Assembly: GCA_958296405.1 (NCBI GenBank)
Contig: OY282519.1
Coordinates: 2,588,132-2,652,131 of the forward strand
Source of the DNA: an uncultured Pseudomonadales bacterium
Lineage (GTDB): Bacteria > Pseudomonadota > Gammaproteobacteria > Pseudomonadales > Azotimanducaceae
DNA: 64,000 nucleotides
Direction of reading: 5' to 3'
Program-made: the position numbers and the translations under genes
The notes under the pieces: generated by a model
What the model was told of the DNA's origin: nothing
The model's input: only the letters and a program-made list of their open reading frames with translations
Databases searched by the model: none
Shown: positions 39,495 to 48,000 of the stretch, in pieces
Layout of the letters: each line of letters opens with the position of its first letter
Numbering within the stretch: the stretch's first letter is position 1

Positions 39495-40294
39495 TGCTCC
39501 ATCTCGACGCGGTACTGCGCTCTAAGCTCCTGGTGGTAGCGCTCGTTGGCGAGGTTGCGGCGGTTGGCGTCGAAGTCGTCCGCCACCCGACGCGCCATTT
39601 CGGCAAACGTCGGCAGGCGGCTGGGCGTGCGCCCCTCGATGCGAACCAGATGGAAGCCGTAGCCAGACTCGACGGGCCCCTGCCAACCGGCGCCGGCGAG
39701 CCCCTCCAGCGCCGTAGCGAAGGCGCCGCCGAAGTCCTTGCGCACATCTGCGACGGTGACACGCGCGTAAGTGCGGCGCAGCATGAATGGGTCTCCCTGG
39801 GTGCGCCAGTTGGCGTCCGTGATGGCCGCCTTGGCGGCCGCGGCGTCCGTCTCGGCCGCATCGCGTCGGTCTGGGCTGAAGTAGATGTGCGAGAACGTGA
39901 TGCGCGCGGCGATGCGGTAGCGGTCGATGTTGTCTTGGAAGAACGCTTGCAGCTCGGCTTCGCTGGCTGGCTCCAAGAGCGCCAGGTCTTCCGTCAGGAA
40001 GGTGAGCTTCTGGGCGAGGCGGCGACGGATGATGACGTCGCCGGCATCGAGGCCCATCGCCCGCGCTTCGCGCACGAGCATCTCCTCGCGCACATGGGCG
40101 TCGACGAGAGCGCTCAGTTCTTCCGCCGTGGGCAAGCGGTCCATCTGCGCGGCCCACTGGTCTTGCAGGCGGGCGACGTCGAGCGCGCCGACGCGAATGA
40201 CGTTGTCGTCTTGGTTGGTGCGCCATGCGTCGATGGCGAACAGCGCCGCCCCAATGGCCAAGAACAGGAACAGCGGGTCCTTGAGGTGCTTCAC
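39491..40294 (-). CDS. Parvulin-type peptidyl-prolyl isomerase, membrane-anchored
   Basis: 267 aa. A single N-terminal helix (DPLFLFLAIGAALFAID) is followed by a SurA/PpiC-like helical chaperone part and a C-terminal rotamase-like domain (ITFSHIYFSPDRR; SGYGFHLVRIEGRTPSRLPTF). It probably folds periplasmic proteins, most simply the HupE-like partner. Its stop overlaps the start of that gene in ATGA. Confidence 0.85.
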   Translation of the reverse strand: MKHLKDPLFLFLAIGAALFAIDAWRTNQDDNVIRVGALDVARLQDQWAAQMDRLPTAEELSALVDAHVREEMLVREARAMGLDAGDVIIRRRLAQKLTFLTEDLALLEPASEAELQAFFQDNIDRYRIAARITFSHIYFSPDRRDAAETDAAAAKAAITDANWRTQGDPFMLRRTYARVTVADVRKDFGGAFATALEGLAGAGWQGPVESGYGFHLVRIEGRTPSRLPTFAEMARRVADDFDANRRNLANERYHQELRAQYRVEMEQ

Positions 40295-40309
40295 GAGCGG
40301 GCGACGGGC

Positions 40310-41119
40310 TCAGCGCATCTCGAAGCCACCGGCCACGTTCAAGGCGATGCCGGTGACGTTTGGCGCGGCGGCCAGATACACCGCGGCCGCGCCCATGTCC
40401 GCCGCGGTTTGCGGCCGCCCCAAGGGGATCAGTTCGCGCATGCGCTCGGCGAAGGCATCCGGCGGCTGATTGGCCATCAGGTGATCGAACCACATGGCGG
40501 TGCCGACCATGCCGGGGCACAGCGCGTTCACACGGATGCCGTGCGGCGCCAGCTCCAACGCGAAGGATTGGGTGATGCCGACCACGGCGAACTTGGAGCC
40601 GCAGTAGGCGGCCAGCTGGGGCGCGCCCCGCTTGCCGGCGATGGACGCGGTGTTGACGATGGCTGCGTCGTCAGACTGTTTCAGGCTCGCCAAGGCCGCC
40701 CGCGTCATCAGGAACACGCCCTTCACGTTGACGTCGAAGATCTTGTCCCAGCGCGCCGCGTCGAACTCCTCGATGGCGCCGCTGTCCACGACGCCGGCAT
40801 TGTTCACGAGCACATCCAAGCGACCGAAAGCGTCCAAGGTGGCGGCGACGGCGCGTTCACAGGAAGCCGAGTCCGTCACGTCCACCGGCGTTGCCCGCAC
40901 CGCGCCGAGCGGCGCCAGCGCCTCGACGGTCTCCGCCATTTCCGAACCCGACGCGAGGTCGTAAGCCCAAGCCTCGTCGCCGGGCCCGCCGCCAGCGCCT
41001 GCCTGCAGATCGGCGAGCATCACGCTGTGCCCTGCTTCCAGAAAGCTCTGCGCGATGCCCCGCCCGATACCCCGCGCGCCACCTGTGACGAGAACCGTTC
41101 TTGCGTTGGCCAAAATCAT
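40310..41119 (-). CDS. Short-chain dehydrogenase/reductase
   Basis: 269-aa classical SDR. Cofactor loop TGGARGIG (12-19), NNAG (106-109), catalytic S159, Y172 and K176, and PGMVGTAMW after the active site. The long insert GAGGGPGDEA in place of the usual acidic residue makes NAD/NADP preference unclear. It is 15 nt downstream of nothing conserved on the same strand, so no pathway can be assigned. Confidence 0.92.
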   Translation of the reverse strand: MILANARTVLVTGGARGIGRGIAQSFLEAGHSVMLADLQAGAGGGPGDEAWAYDLASGSEMAETVEALAPLGAVRATPVDVTDSASCERAVAATLDAFGRLDVLVNNAGVVDSGAIEEFDAARWDKIFDVNVKGVFLMTRAALASLKQSDDAAIVNTASIAGKRGAPQLAAYCGSKFAVVGITQSFALELAPHGIRVNALCPGMVGTAMWFDHLMANQPPDAFAERMRELIPLGRPQTAADMGAAAVYLAAAPNVTGIALNVAGGFEMR

Positions 41120-41251
41120 CCTCCCAAGCCCGCAAGCCGCACATTATAGGGATAGCCGGGCGGCCACAGCGTGGCGCGGGCAGCGTTGATGTGGTGGTGG
41201 GAAGGCGCGACGGGGCCTGGCCCGACCGACCGGCGCTCCGGCTCGCCACGC

Positions 41252-42148
41252 CTACGCGGGCGCCGGCCCGCGCACCGCAAGGCCCAGCACGATGAGGCTC
41301 AAACCCGCCAACGCGCTGATATGAATCGCCTCGCCCAACACGCCGGCGATGATTGCCAGAGACAGAAAGGGCGACAGGAAGATGAGTTGCGAGAGGCGTC
41401 CGGCATGGCGCGTGAGGAACAGGGCGCGCTGCCAGAGCAGAAACGCCACACCCATTTCCACCAGCCCCACCCACAGCCCGAAGCCGAGGTTCGCAACGGT
41501 GAAGTCCGGCAGGCCATCGGTGAGCAGACAGAGGCCGACGACGCATGGTGCGCCGACGCTGAACGCCGTCATCAAGAGTTGCGTCGGGTGCAGGGCAAGG
41601 CGCGTGGCCGTGAGCCAGTAGCCGGCCCAGAGCAGCGTGCTGGCGAACACCAAGACGATGCCCGACGCGCTCAAACTGCCCAACGTCGTGAGTTCGCCGC
41701 GCGTGGCGACCACGGCTGCGCCAAAGTAGCTCACGGCGATGCCGGCGCATGTTCTGCGCGAGAGGCGCTGCCCCAGCACCGGCGCCGCCAAGATGGCGAG
41801 CGTGACGGCCCATGTGTAGTTGAGGGGCTGCGCCACATGCGCCGGCAGGCGGTCGTAGGCCTCGAACAACACGAGGTAGTAGGCAAATGGATTGATGAGG
41901 CCGAGGGCGGCGGCCTGCCACAACGCCCGCCGCGGCGCCGGCGGCGGGCGGGCGCGGAAGTAGGCCAGCACGAAAAAGCCGAGGGAAATGACGCTGCCGA
42001 GGGCGAGCAGTTGCAGCGGGCGCATGGTCTCTAAGCCGAGCTTGAAGCCTGTCGCGACGGTGGACCAAAGGAGGATGGCCGCCAGCGCCAGCGTCACCGC
42101 TTGGCGCTCCGCGCGGGCTGCTGGCGGGTTCGGATTCGACACGGCCAT
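41252..42148 (-). CDS. EamA-family (DMT) permease
   Basis: 298 aa, ten membrane helices as two EamA repeats (first TLALAAILLWSTVATGFKLG, second beginning SASGIVLVFASTLLWAGYW). Probable exporter of amino acids or metabolites. ATG 42148 is only 22 bp from the divergent Nudix start, so one of the two promoters must lie inside the other gene. Confidence 0.92.
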   Translation of the reverse strand: MAVSNPNPPAARAERQAVTLALAAILLWSTVATGFKLGLETMRPLQLLALGSVISLGFFVLAYFRARPPPAPRRALWQAAALGLINPFAYYLVLFEAYDRLPAHVAQPLNYTWAVTLAILAAPVLGQRLSRRTCAGIAVSYFGAAVVATRGELTTLGSLSASGIVLVFASTLLWAGYWLTATRLALHPTQLLMTAFSVGAPCVVGLCLLTDGLPDFTVANLGFGLWVGLVEMGVAFLLWQRALFLTRHAGRLSQLIFLSPFLSLAIIAGVLGEAIHISALAGLSLIVLGLAVRGPAPA

Positions 42149-42170
42149 TGCCGGCGGTTACTCTGCGCCG

Positions 42171-42830
42171 ATGCGCTGCGACGAAGCTCTGCGGGAACGG
42201 ATCGCGGCGAATTTGTCGGCGTTCGAGTTCGTCTCGACGGCGACGCCAGACGCCCGCAGCGCTGCGGTGGCCATCGCCGTGGCGGATGAGTCCTTCGGGG
42301 CAGACTTGGCCGGCCTGCCGCGCCACGAGACGTGGCGCGATGGCGCGGCGCTGATCCTCACCCGGCGTTCGCCAAAGCTGCGCAACCATCCGGGCCAATG
42401 GGCGCTCCCCGGCGGCATGCGCGACCCTGGCGAGACGCCAGAGGTCGCGGCGCTGCGCGAAATGCGCGAGGAAGTGGATCTGGCGCTCCCGGCGGCGGAC
42501 ATCTTGGGACGGCTGGATGACTTCAAGACGCGCTCCGGCTTTGTGATCACGCCGGTTGTCGTGTGGGCGGGCGCCAAACGGCACCTCGCGTTCGACCCGT
42601 TGGAGGTGGCTTCCATACATCGCATCCCATTGAGCGAGTTCATGCGCGAGGACGCGCCCATCCTCGACGCGATGGCCGAGAGCGAGCATCCCGTGTTGCG
42701 GATGCCCGTTGGCGACACTTGGATCGCCGCCCCCACCGCGGCGATGATCTATCAGTTCCGCGAGGTGTGCATCTTGGGGCGCGACACGCGGGTGGCGCAC
42801 TTCGAGCAGCCGCGCTTCGCATGGCGCTGA
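42171..42830 (+). CDS. Nudix hydrolase, CoA pyrophosphatase type
   Basis: 219 aa. The UPF0035/CoA sequence LRNHPGQWALPGG precedes the Nudix box, residues 82-104. All acidic metal ligands are present (E88, REMREE), but the Gly before the last hydrophobic residue is Asp (D103). It would hydrolyse CoA or similar nucleoside diphosphate derivatives. ATG 42171 is the only start that leaves room for the divergent gene. Confidence 0.88.
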   Translation: MRCDEALRERIAANLSAFEFVSTATPDARSAAVAIAVADESFGADLAGLPRHETWRDGAALILTRRSPKLRNHPGQWALPGGMRDPGETPEVAALREMREEVDLALPAADILGRLDDFKTRSGFVITPVVVWAGAKRHLAFDPLEVASIHRIPLSEFMREDAPILDAMAESEHPVLRMPVGDTWIAAPTAAMIYQFREVCILGRDTRVAHFEQPRFAWR

Positions 42831-42832
42831 GA

Positions 42833-42862
42833 TTGAACCGGATGCGCCTGCGCCGATAGAAT
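42833..42862 (+). promoter_or_regulatory. Promoter of the peroxiredoxin gene
   Basis: TTGAAC (42833-42838), 18-bp spacer, TAGAAT (42857-42862, 5 of 6). The -35 is 2 bp after the Nudix stop. It gives a leader of about 29 nt containing GGGGGAAGGGAAG. Confidence 0.55.
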
Positions 42863-42897
42863 CACCGCTTTACGCAACCGTGCCGGGGGAAGGGAAG

Positions 42898-43380
42898 ATG
42901 GCGATTCAGGAAGGTGACAAGCTGCCGGCAGCGACGCTGCATGTGATGCGCGGCAACATGCCCGCCGCGGTGACGGTGGACGAGCTGTTCAGTGGCAAGA
43001 AAGTGGTGATGTTCGCCGTGCCCGGCGCTTTCACGCCGATGTGTTCGCAGCAACACCTGCCGGGCTTTGTCACGCAGGCGGCGGCGCTGAAGGACAAGGG
43101 TGTGGACAGCATCGTCTGCGTTTCTGTGAACGACGCCTTCGTGATGGGCGCATGGGGCGACGAGCGCAGCGTTGGCGACGCCGTGGTGATGGCTGGCGAT
43201 GGCAATGGCGACTTCACGCGCGCCTTGGGTTTGGAGTTCGACGCCACCGGCTTCGGTTTGGGCACCCGCTCGCAACGCTACGCGATGGTGGTGGAAGACG
43301 GCACGGTGACGAAACTCGCGGTGGAAGCGCCGGGCGCCTTTGAGGTGAGCAAGGCCGAAGCGATACTGGCCGCGCTCTAA
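42898..43380 (+). CDS. Peroxiredoxin, Prx5 type
   Basis: 160 aa. Peroxidatic cysteine in PGAFTPMCSQQHLPGF (C49). The sequence VVVEDG-like YAMVVEDGTVTKLAVEAPGAFEVSKA end is typical of the bacterial Prx5/AhpE-like group. It reduces hydroperoxides, usually with glutaredoxin or glutathione. There is no second resolving cysteine, so a 1-Cys mechanism is likely. It has its own promoter. Confidence 0.94.
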   Translation: MAIQEGDKLPAATLHVMRGNMPAAVTVDELFSGKKVVMFAVPGAFTPMCSQQHLPGFVTQAAALKDKGVDSIVCVSVNDAFVMGAWGDERSVGDAVVMAGDGNGDFTRALGLEFDATGFGLGTRSQRYAMVVEDGTVTKLAVEAPGAFEVSKAEAILAAL

Positions 43381-43416
43381 CGCCCAGCACTCGGCATGGC
43401 GCGGCGGCGCCGGCGG

Positions 43417-44199
43417 CTAAATGACGTCCGTTCCCGCCAGTTCGTCGCCGCGCGCGATCGCTTTCTGCAGGGAACCTAGGCTGCGCACCCACGGCTCGAA
43501 GTCCTCGAACTCCGGCGGCAGGCTCGTCGCCGCGCGGTCTGCGCGGACGCGATCCTCATAGATGCCAAGCAACAGCACATAGAACAGCTTGCCGCCCCGC
43601 TCCACCCGCGCCGCGGTCATGTTCTTGAGTTGTTCGCGCGCGGCGTACTCCTCCAATGCCTCCCGCGTCTGCACGGCGATGAGCTGCACGACGTAGAACT
43701 CCGGCGGCAAATCGTTCAGGCGGACATGGCTGGTAGGCCGGTAGGCTAAGCGCCGATACAGCGGCAGGTCGGCGGATGCCGGGGCGGATGGCGGTGGCGC
43801 GGCGCGCTGCGACGTCGCTGGCCTCGCGGTGGGCGGCGCGGCGGCTGCGGCGCGTGGCGATGTGGCCGTTTGCGCCGGTGGCGTCGGGAGCGGTGCGGCT
43901 CGGCGTATGCTGGCCGGTGATTCCGGTGCCGCAGCGTCCACCGAGGCTTGGCGTGGGGCAGGTGCCGCCGCGCGCTCCTGCACCGGTTCGCCAGTGCTTT
44001 GGCCGCCAACGCTTGTCAGTTCGCCGCTCTCGACGCAGGCCCACTCGTCTTCCTTCTCGCCCATCTCGCAAAACCAGTTGGCGTTGCGGTCTGGGGCGGT
44101 GGGGTTCGGGGCGGGAACGTCGGGCACGGAGCGACAACCCGCTGCGGCCATGAACGAGACCGCTGCCAGCCATGAGAGCCTTCGCATGGGGCGCCACAT
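43417..44199 (-). CDS. SPOR-domain lipoprotein
   Basis: 260 aa. MWRPMRRLSWLAAVSFMAAAGC places the lipid cysteine at 22; starting at the second Met would shorten the head by four. A Pro/Ala-rich linker (about 75-145) leads to a C-terminal SPOR-like domain (FYVVQLIAVQTREALEEYAA, FYVLLLGIYEDRVRADRAA) that binds denuded peptidoglycan at division sites. An early CEMGEKEDEWAC segment may form a disulfide. Converges on the peroxiredoxin gene. Confidence 0.85.
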   Translation of the reverse strand: MWRPMRRLSWLAAVSFMAAAGCRSVPDVPAPNPTAPDRNANWFCEMGEKEDEWACVESGELTSVGGQSTGEPVQERAAAPAPRQASVDAAAPESPASIRRAAPLPTPPAQTATSPRAAAAAPPTARPATSQRAAPPPSAPASADLPLYRRLAYRPTSHVRLNDLPPEFYVVQLIAVQTREALEEYAAREQLKNMTAARVERGGKLFYVLLLGIYEDRVRADRAATSLPPEFEDFEPWVRSLGSLQKAIARGDELAGTDVI

Positions 44200-44399
44200 T
44201 GCCGCGGTCGCCGCGGCCTGTCAATGGCCGCCGGCATCGGTGATGGCGGGCGAGGGCGGGGCGCAGCGTCGCAAGCCGCCGCCTATGCCATCATGCGCCA
44301 CATGGGGAACGCGTCGACGCAGCCGCTCGCTGGCAAGCGCTGCCGCGGCGCGAACGGCGCCCGCGCCGCTCATGCCTCATCGCTGGGTGGGCAAAGCCC

Positions 44400-45275
44400 A
44401 TGATGCGCCTTATGGCGCCGCGGCGCCGCACTTGGCTCTTGAGCGGCATTCCGCGCTCCGGCAGCTCGCTCTGCTGCCGGCTAGCCGGGCAGGCGGCGGA
44501 CACCGTGGCCCTCACGGAGCCCATCAGCGAGGCGATGATCGAGGGCTTTGCCGACCAAGCGAAAGCGTGCGCGGGCATAGAAGCGTTCGTGCGCCGAACA
44601 AGGGCGCAGATACTGCGCGAAGGCCGGGCGCCAGCGCTGCATGTGGATGGCGCCCTCGTTGATGACTTGCTTTCGGATGGCGCAGCGTCTGGATTGCGGC
44701 AAGCGCGCAGCCGGCGCGGCGACATCGCCATCGCTCGCCCGCTCTCCAAGCGCTTCACCTTGGTCATCAAGCACAACGCTTTGTTCGCGGCGCTGTTGCC
44801 GCGCTTGCGCAGACGGTTTGCCTGCTTGGGGCTGGTGCGCAATCCGTTGGCGGTGTTGGCGTCCTGGCATTCTGTGGACTTGGCGGTACACGGTGGTCGC
44901 GTGCCGGTCGGCGAGCGTTTTGACCCGCTTTTGGCGGGCGCGTTGGCGGCCGAGCCTAACCCGTTGCATCGTCAAGTCATCATAGTGGATTGGTTTTTCG
45001 GACAGTTTACCGCCCACCTGACGCAGGATCGGATCATTCGCTACGAAGACGTGGTGGCGACTGGCGGTGTCGCGTTGCATCGGGCATTGGGCGTCTCTGC
45101 GCCGCCAACCGAAACGCTCGCGAGCCGCAACGCCAATGCGCTTTACGACGCCGATGCCGTGGCCGAGTTGCTGAAGGCACTCGCGGCTGGGCGTCGCGCT
45201 TGGGCCGCGTTCTACAGCTTGGCAGACTGCGAGCAGTTGGCCGCCGCCTTGCTCGCTAGAGGGTCGCCGGGCTGA
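44400..45275 (+). CDS. Sulfotransferase-like protein
   Basis: 291 aa. The 5'-phosphosulfate loop is GIPRSGSS (16-23) and the 3'-phosphate part is VRNPLAVLASWHS (147-158), as in PAPS-dependent sulfotransferases. The middle region is atypical, so the acceptor is unknown. It begins ATGATG at 44400. It opens the sulfotransferase/glycosyltransferase group and converges on the GT-D gene. Confidence 0.8.
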   Translation: MMRLMAPRRRTWLLSGIPRSGSSLCCRLAGQAADTVALTEPISEAMIEGFADQAKACAGIEAFVRRTRAQILREGRAPALHVDGALVDDLLSDGAASGLRQARSRRGDIAIARPLSKRFTLVIKHNALFAALLPRLRRRFACLGLVRNPLAVLASWHSVDLAVHGGRVPVGERFDPLLAGALAAEPNPLHRQVIIVDWFFGQFTAHLTQDRIIRYEDVVATGGVALHRALGVSAPPTETLASRNANALYDADAVAELLKALAAGRRAWAAFYSLADCEQLAAALLARGSPG

Positions 45276-45314
45276 CGGGCTTGCCCTGACCTACCCCTTC
45301 GGGGCGACGCGCCT

Positions 45315-46301
45315 TCACCACGAATCGGGCAGCGCTCGCGCATAGCCCGCGGCGGCATCCGCGGGCGGCACGTCAAGGCCGAGTTCGCCGGCGAGGTGGT
45401 TGTAGCGTTGCATCGCCTGTCGCTTGGTGATGCTTGGCATCGCTCGATACACCTCCAAGCCTCGCACTGGTTCACCAACCCGTCCGACGTTGGCCCAAGC
45501 GTCGAAAATCGAGCCGATGTCGAGGGCGATGCCGCCACGCTCCTTGATCCACTGGCAGTACACCTTGCCGAAGGCGCCGGCGCCGACGAGAAACAGCGCG
45601 CCAGGAAACGGCACGGTCAAGTTGCGTCGCATCTCGTTGAAGCCGTCTGGGTAGTGGGCCGTCTCGATGGGGCCGGTGGCATCGAGTTCGCCGCGCACGC
45701 CGTGCCACCGCACTTCGCCGATGTTGAAGAGCGCTTGCAGCGCCTCGGCGATGGGGCGGCAGGAAATGATGCCGAGAAAGGGGCGGTCCTGCAGCAGCGG
45801 CCGATACAGCAGCGCATGCTGCAGGAGCCGGTGTAGCGCGGTGTGCGTCTCTTGCGTCGATGGCGAGAGCAGGTCCAGCGTGTCCACGGATTCCTGCACC
45901 GCGCGCCAGAGGTAGAAGCCTTCCTGTTGAATCTGCTTTTGCCGGGGCAGTCCCACGATGTCCGCGTTGAACACCGCGTGCTTGAGTGCCGCCACCAAGG
46001 CGAGCACATCCTCTTCCGGCACCGCCTCCGTGCGCAGCCAAATCAACAGGGAGCGATTGACGTCTTGGCGATTTGTGAGGGTGGGATAGCCGAGCAGCGC
46101 GCCTTCGCCGTCGCCGAGGCGGATGACGGAGGTTGGGGTTTGGCTGTGCAAGCGGTCGCGCAGGTGCAGGAACACCTGAAACGCCGTGAGGCGGCGCGCT
46201 TGGCGCTCTTCCGTGCTCAGGGGCCGCTGCTTGCGCGGCCACTTCCAACCAAATCCCTTAGAGGCCAGTTTCGCCCAGAACACGCCTTCTCCATTGGGCA
46301 A
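45315..46301 (-). CDS. GT-D-fold glycosyltransferase
   Basis: 328 aa. Two marks of the GT-D (former DUF1792) family: SVIRLGDGEGALLGYP near the N-terminus (acidic DGE nucleotide-sugar/metal motif) and the C-terminal FLVGAGAFGKVYCQWIKERG followed by ALDIGSIFDAW. Known members build O-linked or surface glycans. Divergent from the second sulfotransferase, so a sulfated glycan is a reasonable inference. Confidence 0.8.
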   Translation of the reverse strand: MPNGEGVFWAKLASKGFGWKWPRKQRPLSTEERQARRLTAFQVFLHLRDRLHSQTPTSVIRLGDGEGALLGYPTLTNRQDVNRSLLIWLRTEAVPEEDVLALVAALKHAVFNADIVGLPRQKQIQQEGFYLWRAVQESVDTLDLLSPSTQETHTALHRLLQHALLYRPLLQDRPFLGIISCRPIAEALQALFNIGEVRWHGVRGELDATGPIETAHYPDGFNEMRRNLTVPFPGALFLVGAGAFGKVYCQWIKERGGIALDIGSIFDAWANVGRVGEPVRGLEVYRAMPSITKRQAMQRYNHLAGELGLDVPPADAAAGYARALPDSW

Positions 46302-46368
46302 GGCCTACCCGCGCCGGTGGCGGAGTGTAAGCCCGGCGCTTGCCCCGTGTCATCGCGAGGCGGGAAGC

Positions 46369-46374
46369 TACAAT
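46369..46374 (+). promoter_or_regulatory. Candidate -10 box of the second sulfotransferase
   Basis: TACAAT at 46369-46374, in the same GCTACAAT context as the glnS box. It limits the start of the following gene to a point downstream of about 46381. There is no clear -35 at normal spacing. Confidence 0.35.
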
Positions 46375-46461
46375 CGCGGCATCGTCGCGTCGTGCGAGGG
46401 GCGAGCCATAGCAACGCCAGCGGGGCAGACATCGCAGGATGCGCCGGTCGCGGCCGACGCG

Positions 46462-47256
46462 GTGCCCATCGCGGCAGCAGGGCCGGCGCCGCATCGCCCG
46501 CGGCTGAGCTTCGTTGTGGCCGGCGCCCAAAAGGCCGGCACCACCGCGTTGGCGCAGTTCTTGGCGGCGCATCCGCAGATTGGCGTCTCCTCCTTGAAGG
46601 AAGTGCATCTCTTCGATGCGCCGGACTACTCGCCAAGGTGGACGCCGCGGGAGATCGATGAGCGCTATCGTCCACACTTCGCCCATGCAGACTTCGACCG
46701 CGGCGCTGCCGATTTGGTGCTCGGCGAAGCGACGCCCGTCTACCTCTTCCTGCCGGAAGTGGCCGCCCAACTCAAGCGCTACAACCCGGAACTGAAGATC
46801 ATCGCGCTGCTGCGCGACCCGGCGCAGCGCGCCATCTCCCACTACCACATGGAAAGGGCGCGGGGCGCGGAGCGGCTGCCGCTGTGGCTCGCGCTGCTGG
46901 CCGAGCCGCTGCGCTTGCGGCGTTGCCCGAACGCGCGCGCGATGGACTCCGCAACCAGGGTGCACTCCTATCGGCGGCGCGGGCTCTACAGCGTTCAACT
47001 GCGCAACCTGTACGTGAGCTTTGCGCGGCATCAGGTGCTGTTGGTGAGGAGCGAATCCTTGGCAAACAGCCATGCCGCCACGCTGCGGCGCATCTTCGCC
47101 TTTCTGGGCGTGGACGAAGGAGTGCGCGTGTCTGCCGAGCGCGTCTTCGCGGGGGTGGCGGCGCGTCACCCAATCGTCTCGATGGCGCTGCGGGCGTCCT
47201 ACGCCGTGGAGCGCATCCGCTTGAAGGCGTTGTTGCGCGACGCGGCGATCGTGTAG
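46462..47256 (+). CDS. Sulfotransferase, PAPS-dependent
   Basis: 264 aa from GTG 46462. Sulfotransferase loop VVAGAQKAGTTAL (residues 18-30), ISSLKEVHLFD-like EVHLFDAPDYSP, and the 3'-phosphate segment LLRDPAQRAISHYHMER. It continues to a C-terminal helical tail. The start is uncertain: the frame is open back to 46186, but a -10 box lies at 46369 and the divergent gene starts at 46301. It resembles heparan-type and small-molecule sulfotransferases that modify glycans. Confidence 0.85.
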   Translation: MPIAAAGPAPHRPRLSFVVAGAQKAGTTALAQFLAAHPQIGVSSLKEVHLFDAPDYSPRWTPREIDERYRPHFAHADFDRGAADLVLGEATPVYLFLPEVAAQLKRYNPELKIIALLRDPAQRAISHYHMERARGAERLPLWLALLAEPLRLRRCPNARAMDSATRVHSYRRRGLYSVQLRNLYVSFARHQVLLVRSESLANSHAATLRRIFAFLGVDEGVRVSAERVFAGVAARHPIVSMALRASYAVERIRLKALLRDAAIV

Positions 47257-47329
47257 CGGCTGGCGTCGCGAGGGCTGCGCGCAGCACCCGCCTTGCTTGG
47301 CATCGGCGCGAGCGCATAAGCTGCCCGCC

Positions 47330-47992
47330 ATGTCCGTCCTCGACCTTGGCTCAGGCCGCCAGATTCTCAGCGAATCGCGCATCGCGTCCGTCGCCGGCGC
47401 GGAACTGGTGGTGACGGAGGTGGGCGACCACCGCAAGGCGCTGTTTGCGGGCGAGGCGGACTATGCCGCCTCAGTGGCCGACGCGCGGGCGCGGCAATAT
47501 GCCGCCGGGCGGGTGGCGGCTCGCGCCGCGCTTGAGCGCATCGGCGTCGGCGCCGTGGAGATCGGTGCCGTCGGGCGCCGGCCGGCATGGCCGGCGGGCG
47601 TTGTCGGCAGCATCGCGCACACGCGCTCGCTCGCGGTGGCGGTGGCTGGCATGGAATCGGCTTGCCGCGGCTTGGGCGTGGACATCGAACGCGAAACCGC
47701 CGTTTCCGCGGCGGTGGCGACGCGGCTGTTCGCAGAGTCTGAGCAGGCTTGGCTGCCGGCCCCCGAGTGGCGCACGATGCTCTTTTGCGCCAAGGAAGCC
47801 GTGTACAAGGCGTTGAACCCCATCGTCGGCGAGTTCTTAGGCTTTCGGGATGTGGAACTGGCCATCGACGCCGAGCGTCAGGAGTTCCGGGCCCAGTGTC
47901 GCGACGGCCTTGAATCCACCGCCGCCGTTGCCGCCGGGCGCGGCCACTGGGCACGCTACCGCGCCCACTGGATCGTGCTGTTCGTCGTCTGA
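47330..47992 (+). CDS. 4'-Phosphopantetheinyl transferase
   Basis: 220-aa EntD/Sfp-type enzyme that activates carrier proteins with the CoA phosphopantetheine arm. Metal motif GLGVDIE and CoA-contacting FCAKEAVYKAL are present, with GSIAHTRSLAVAV in the middle. No polyketide or peptide synthase lies in the window, so its carrier protein is elsewhere. ATG 47330 is 73 nt after the sulfotransferase stop. Confidence 0.92.
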   Translation: MSVLDLGSGRQILSESRIASVAGAELVVTEVGDHRKALFAGEADYAASVADARARQYAAGRVAARAALERIGVGAVEIGAVGRRPAWPAGVVGSIAHTRSLAVAVAGMESACRGLGVDIERETAVSAAVATRLFAESEQAWLPAPEWRTMLFCAKEAVYKALNPIVGEFLGFRDVELAIDAERQEFRAQCRDGLESTAAVAAGRGHWARYRAHWIVLFVV

Positions 47993-48000
47993 CGCAGCGC

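Noticed and set aside
37234-39861. 875-codon open frame on the minus strand across sucC, sucD and the HupE-like gene
   Set aside because: It crosses three real genes in the opposite or shifted frame; its translation is low-complexity Arg/Pro/Ala.
45270-45310. CCCCTTCGGGG hairpin between the first sulfotransferase and the GT-D gene as a terminator
   Set aside because: Stem is only 3-4 bp and there is no T tract.
46186-46461. Long N-terminal extension of the second sulfotransferase
   Set aside because: It overlaps the divergent GT-D gene start and contains a candidate -10 box; translation has no domain-like features.
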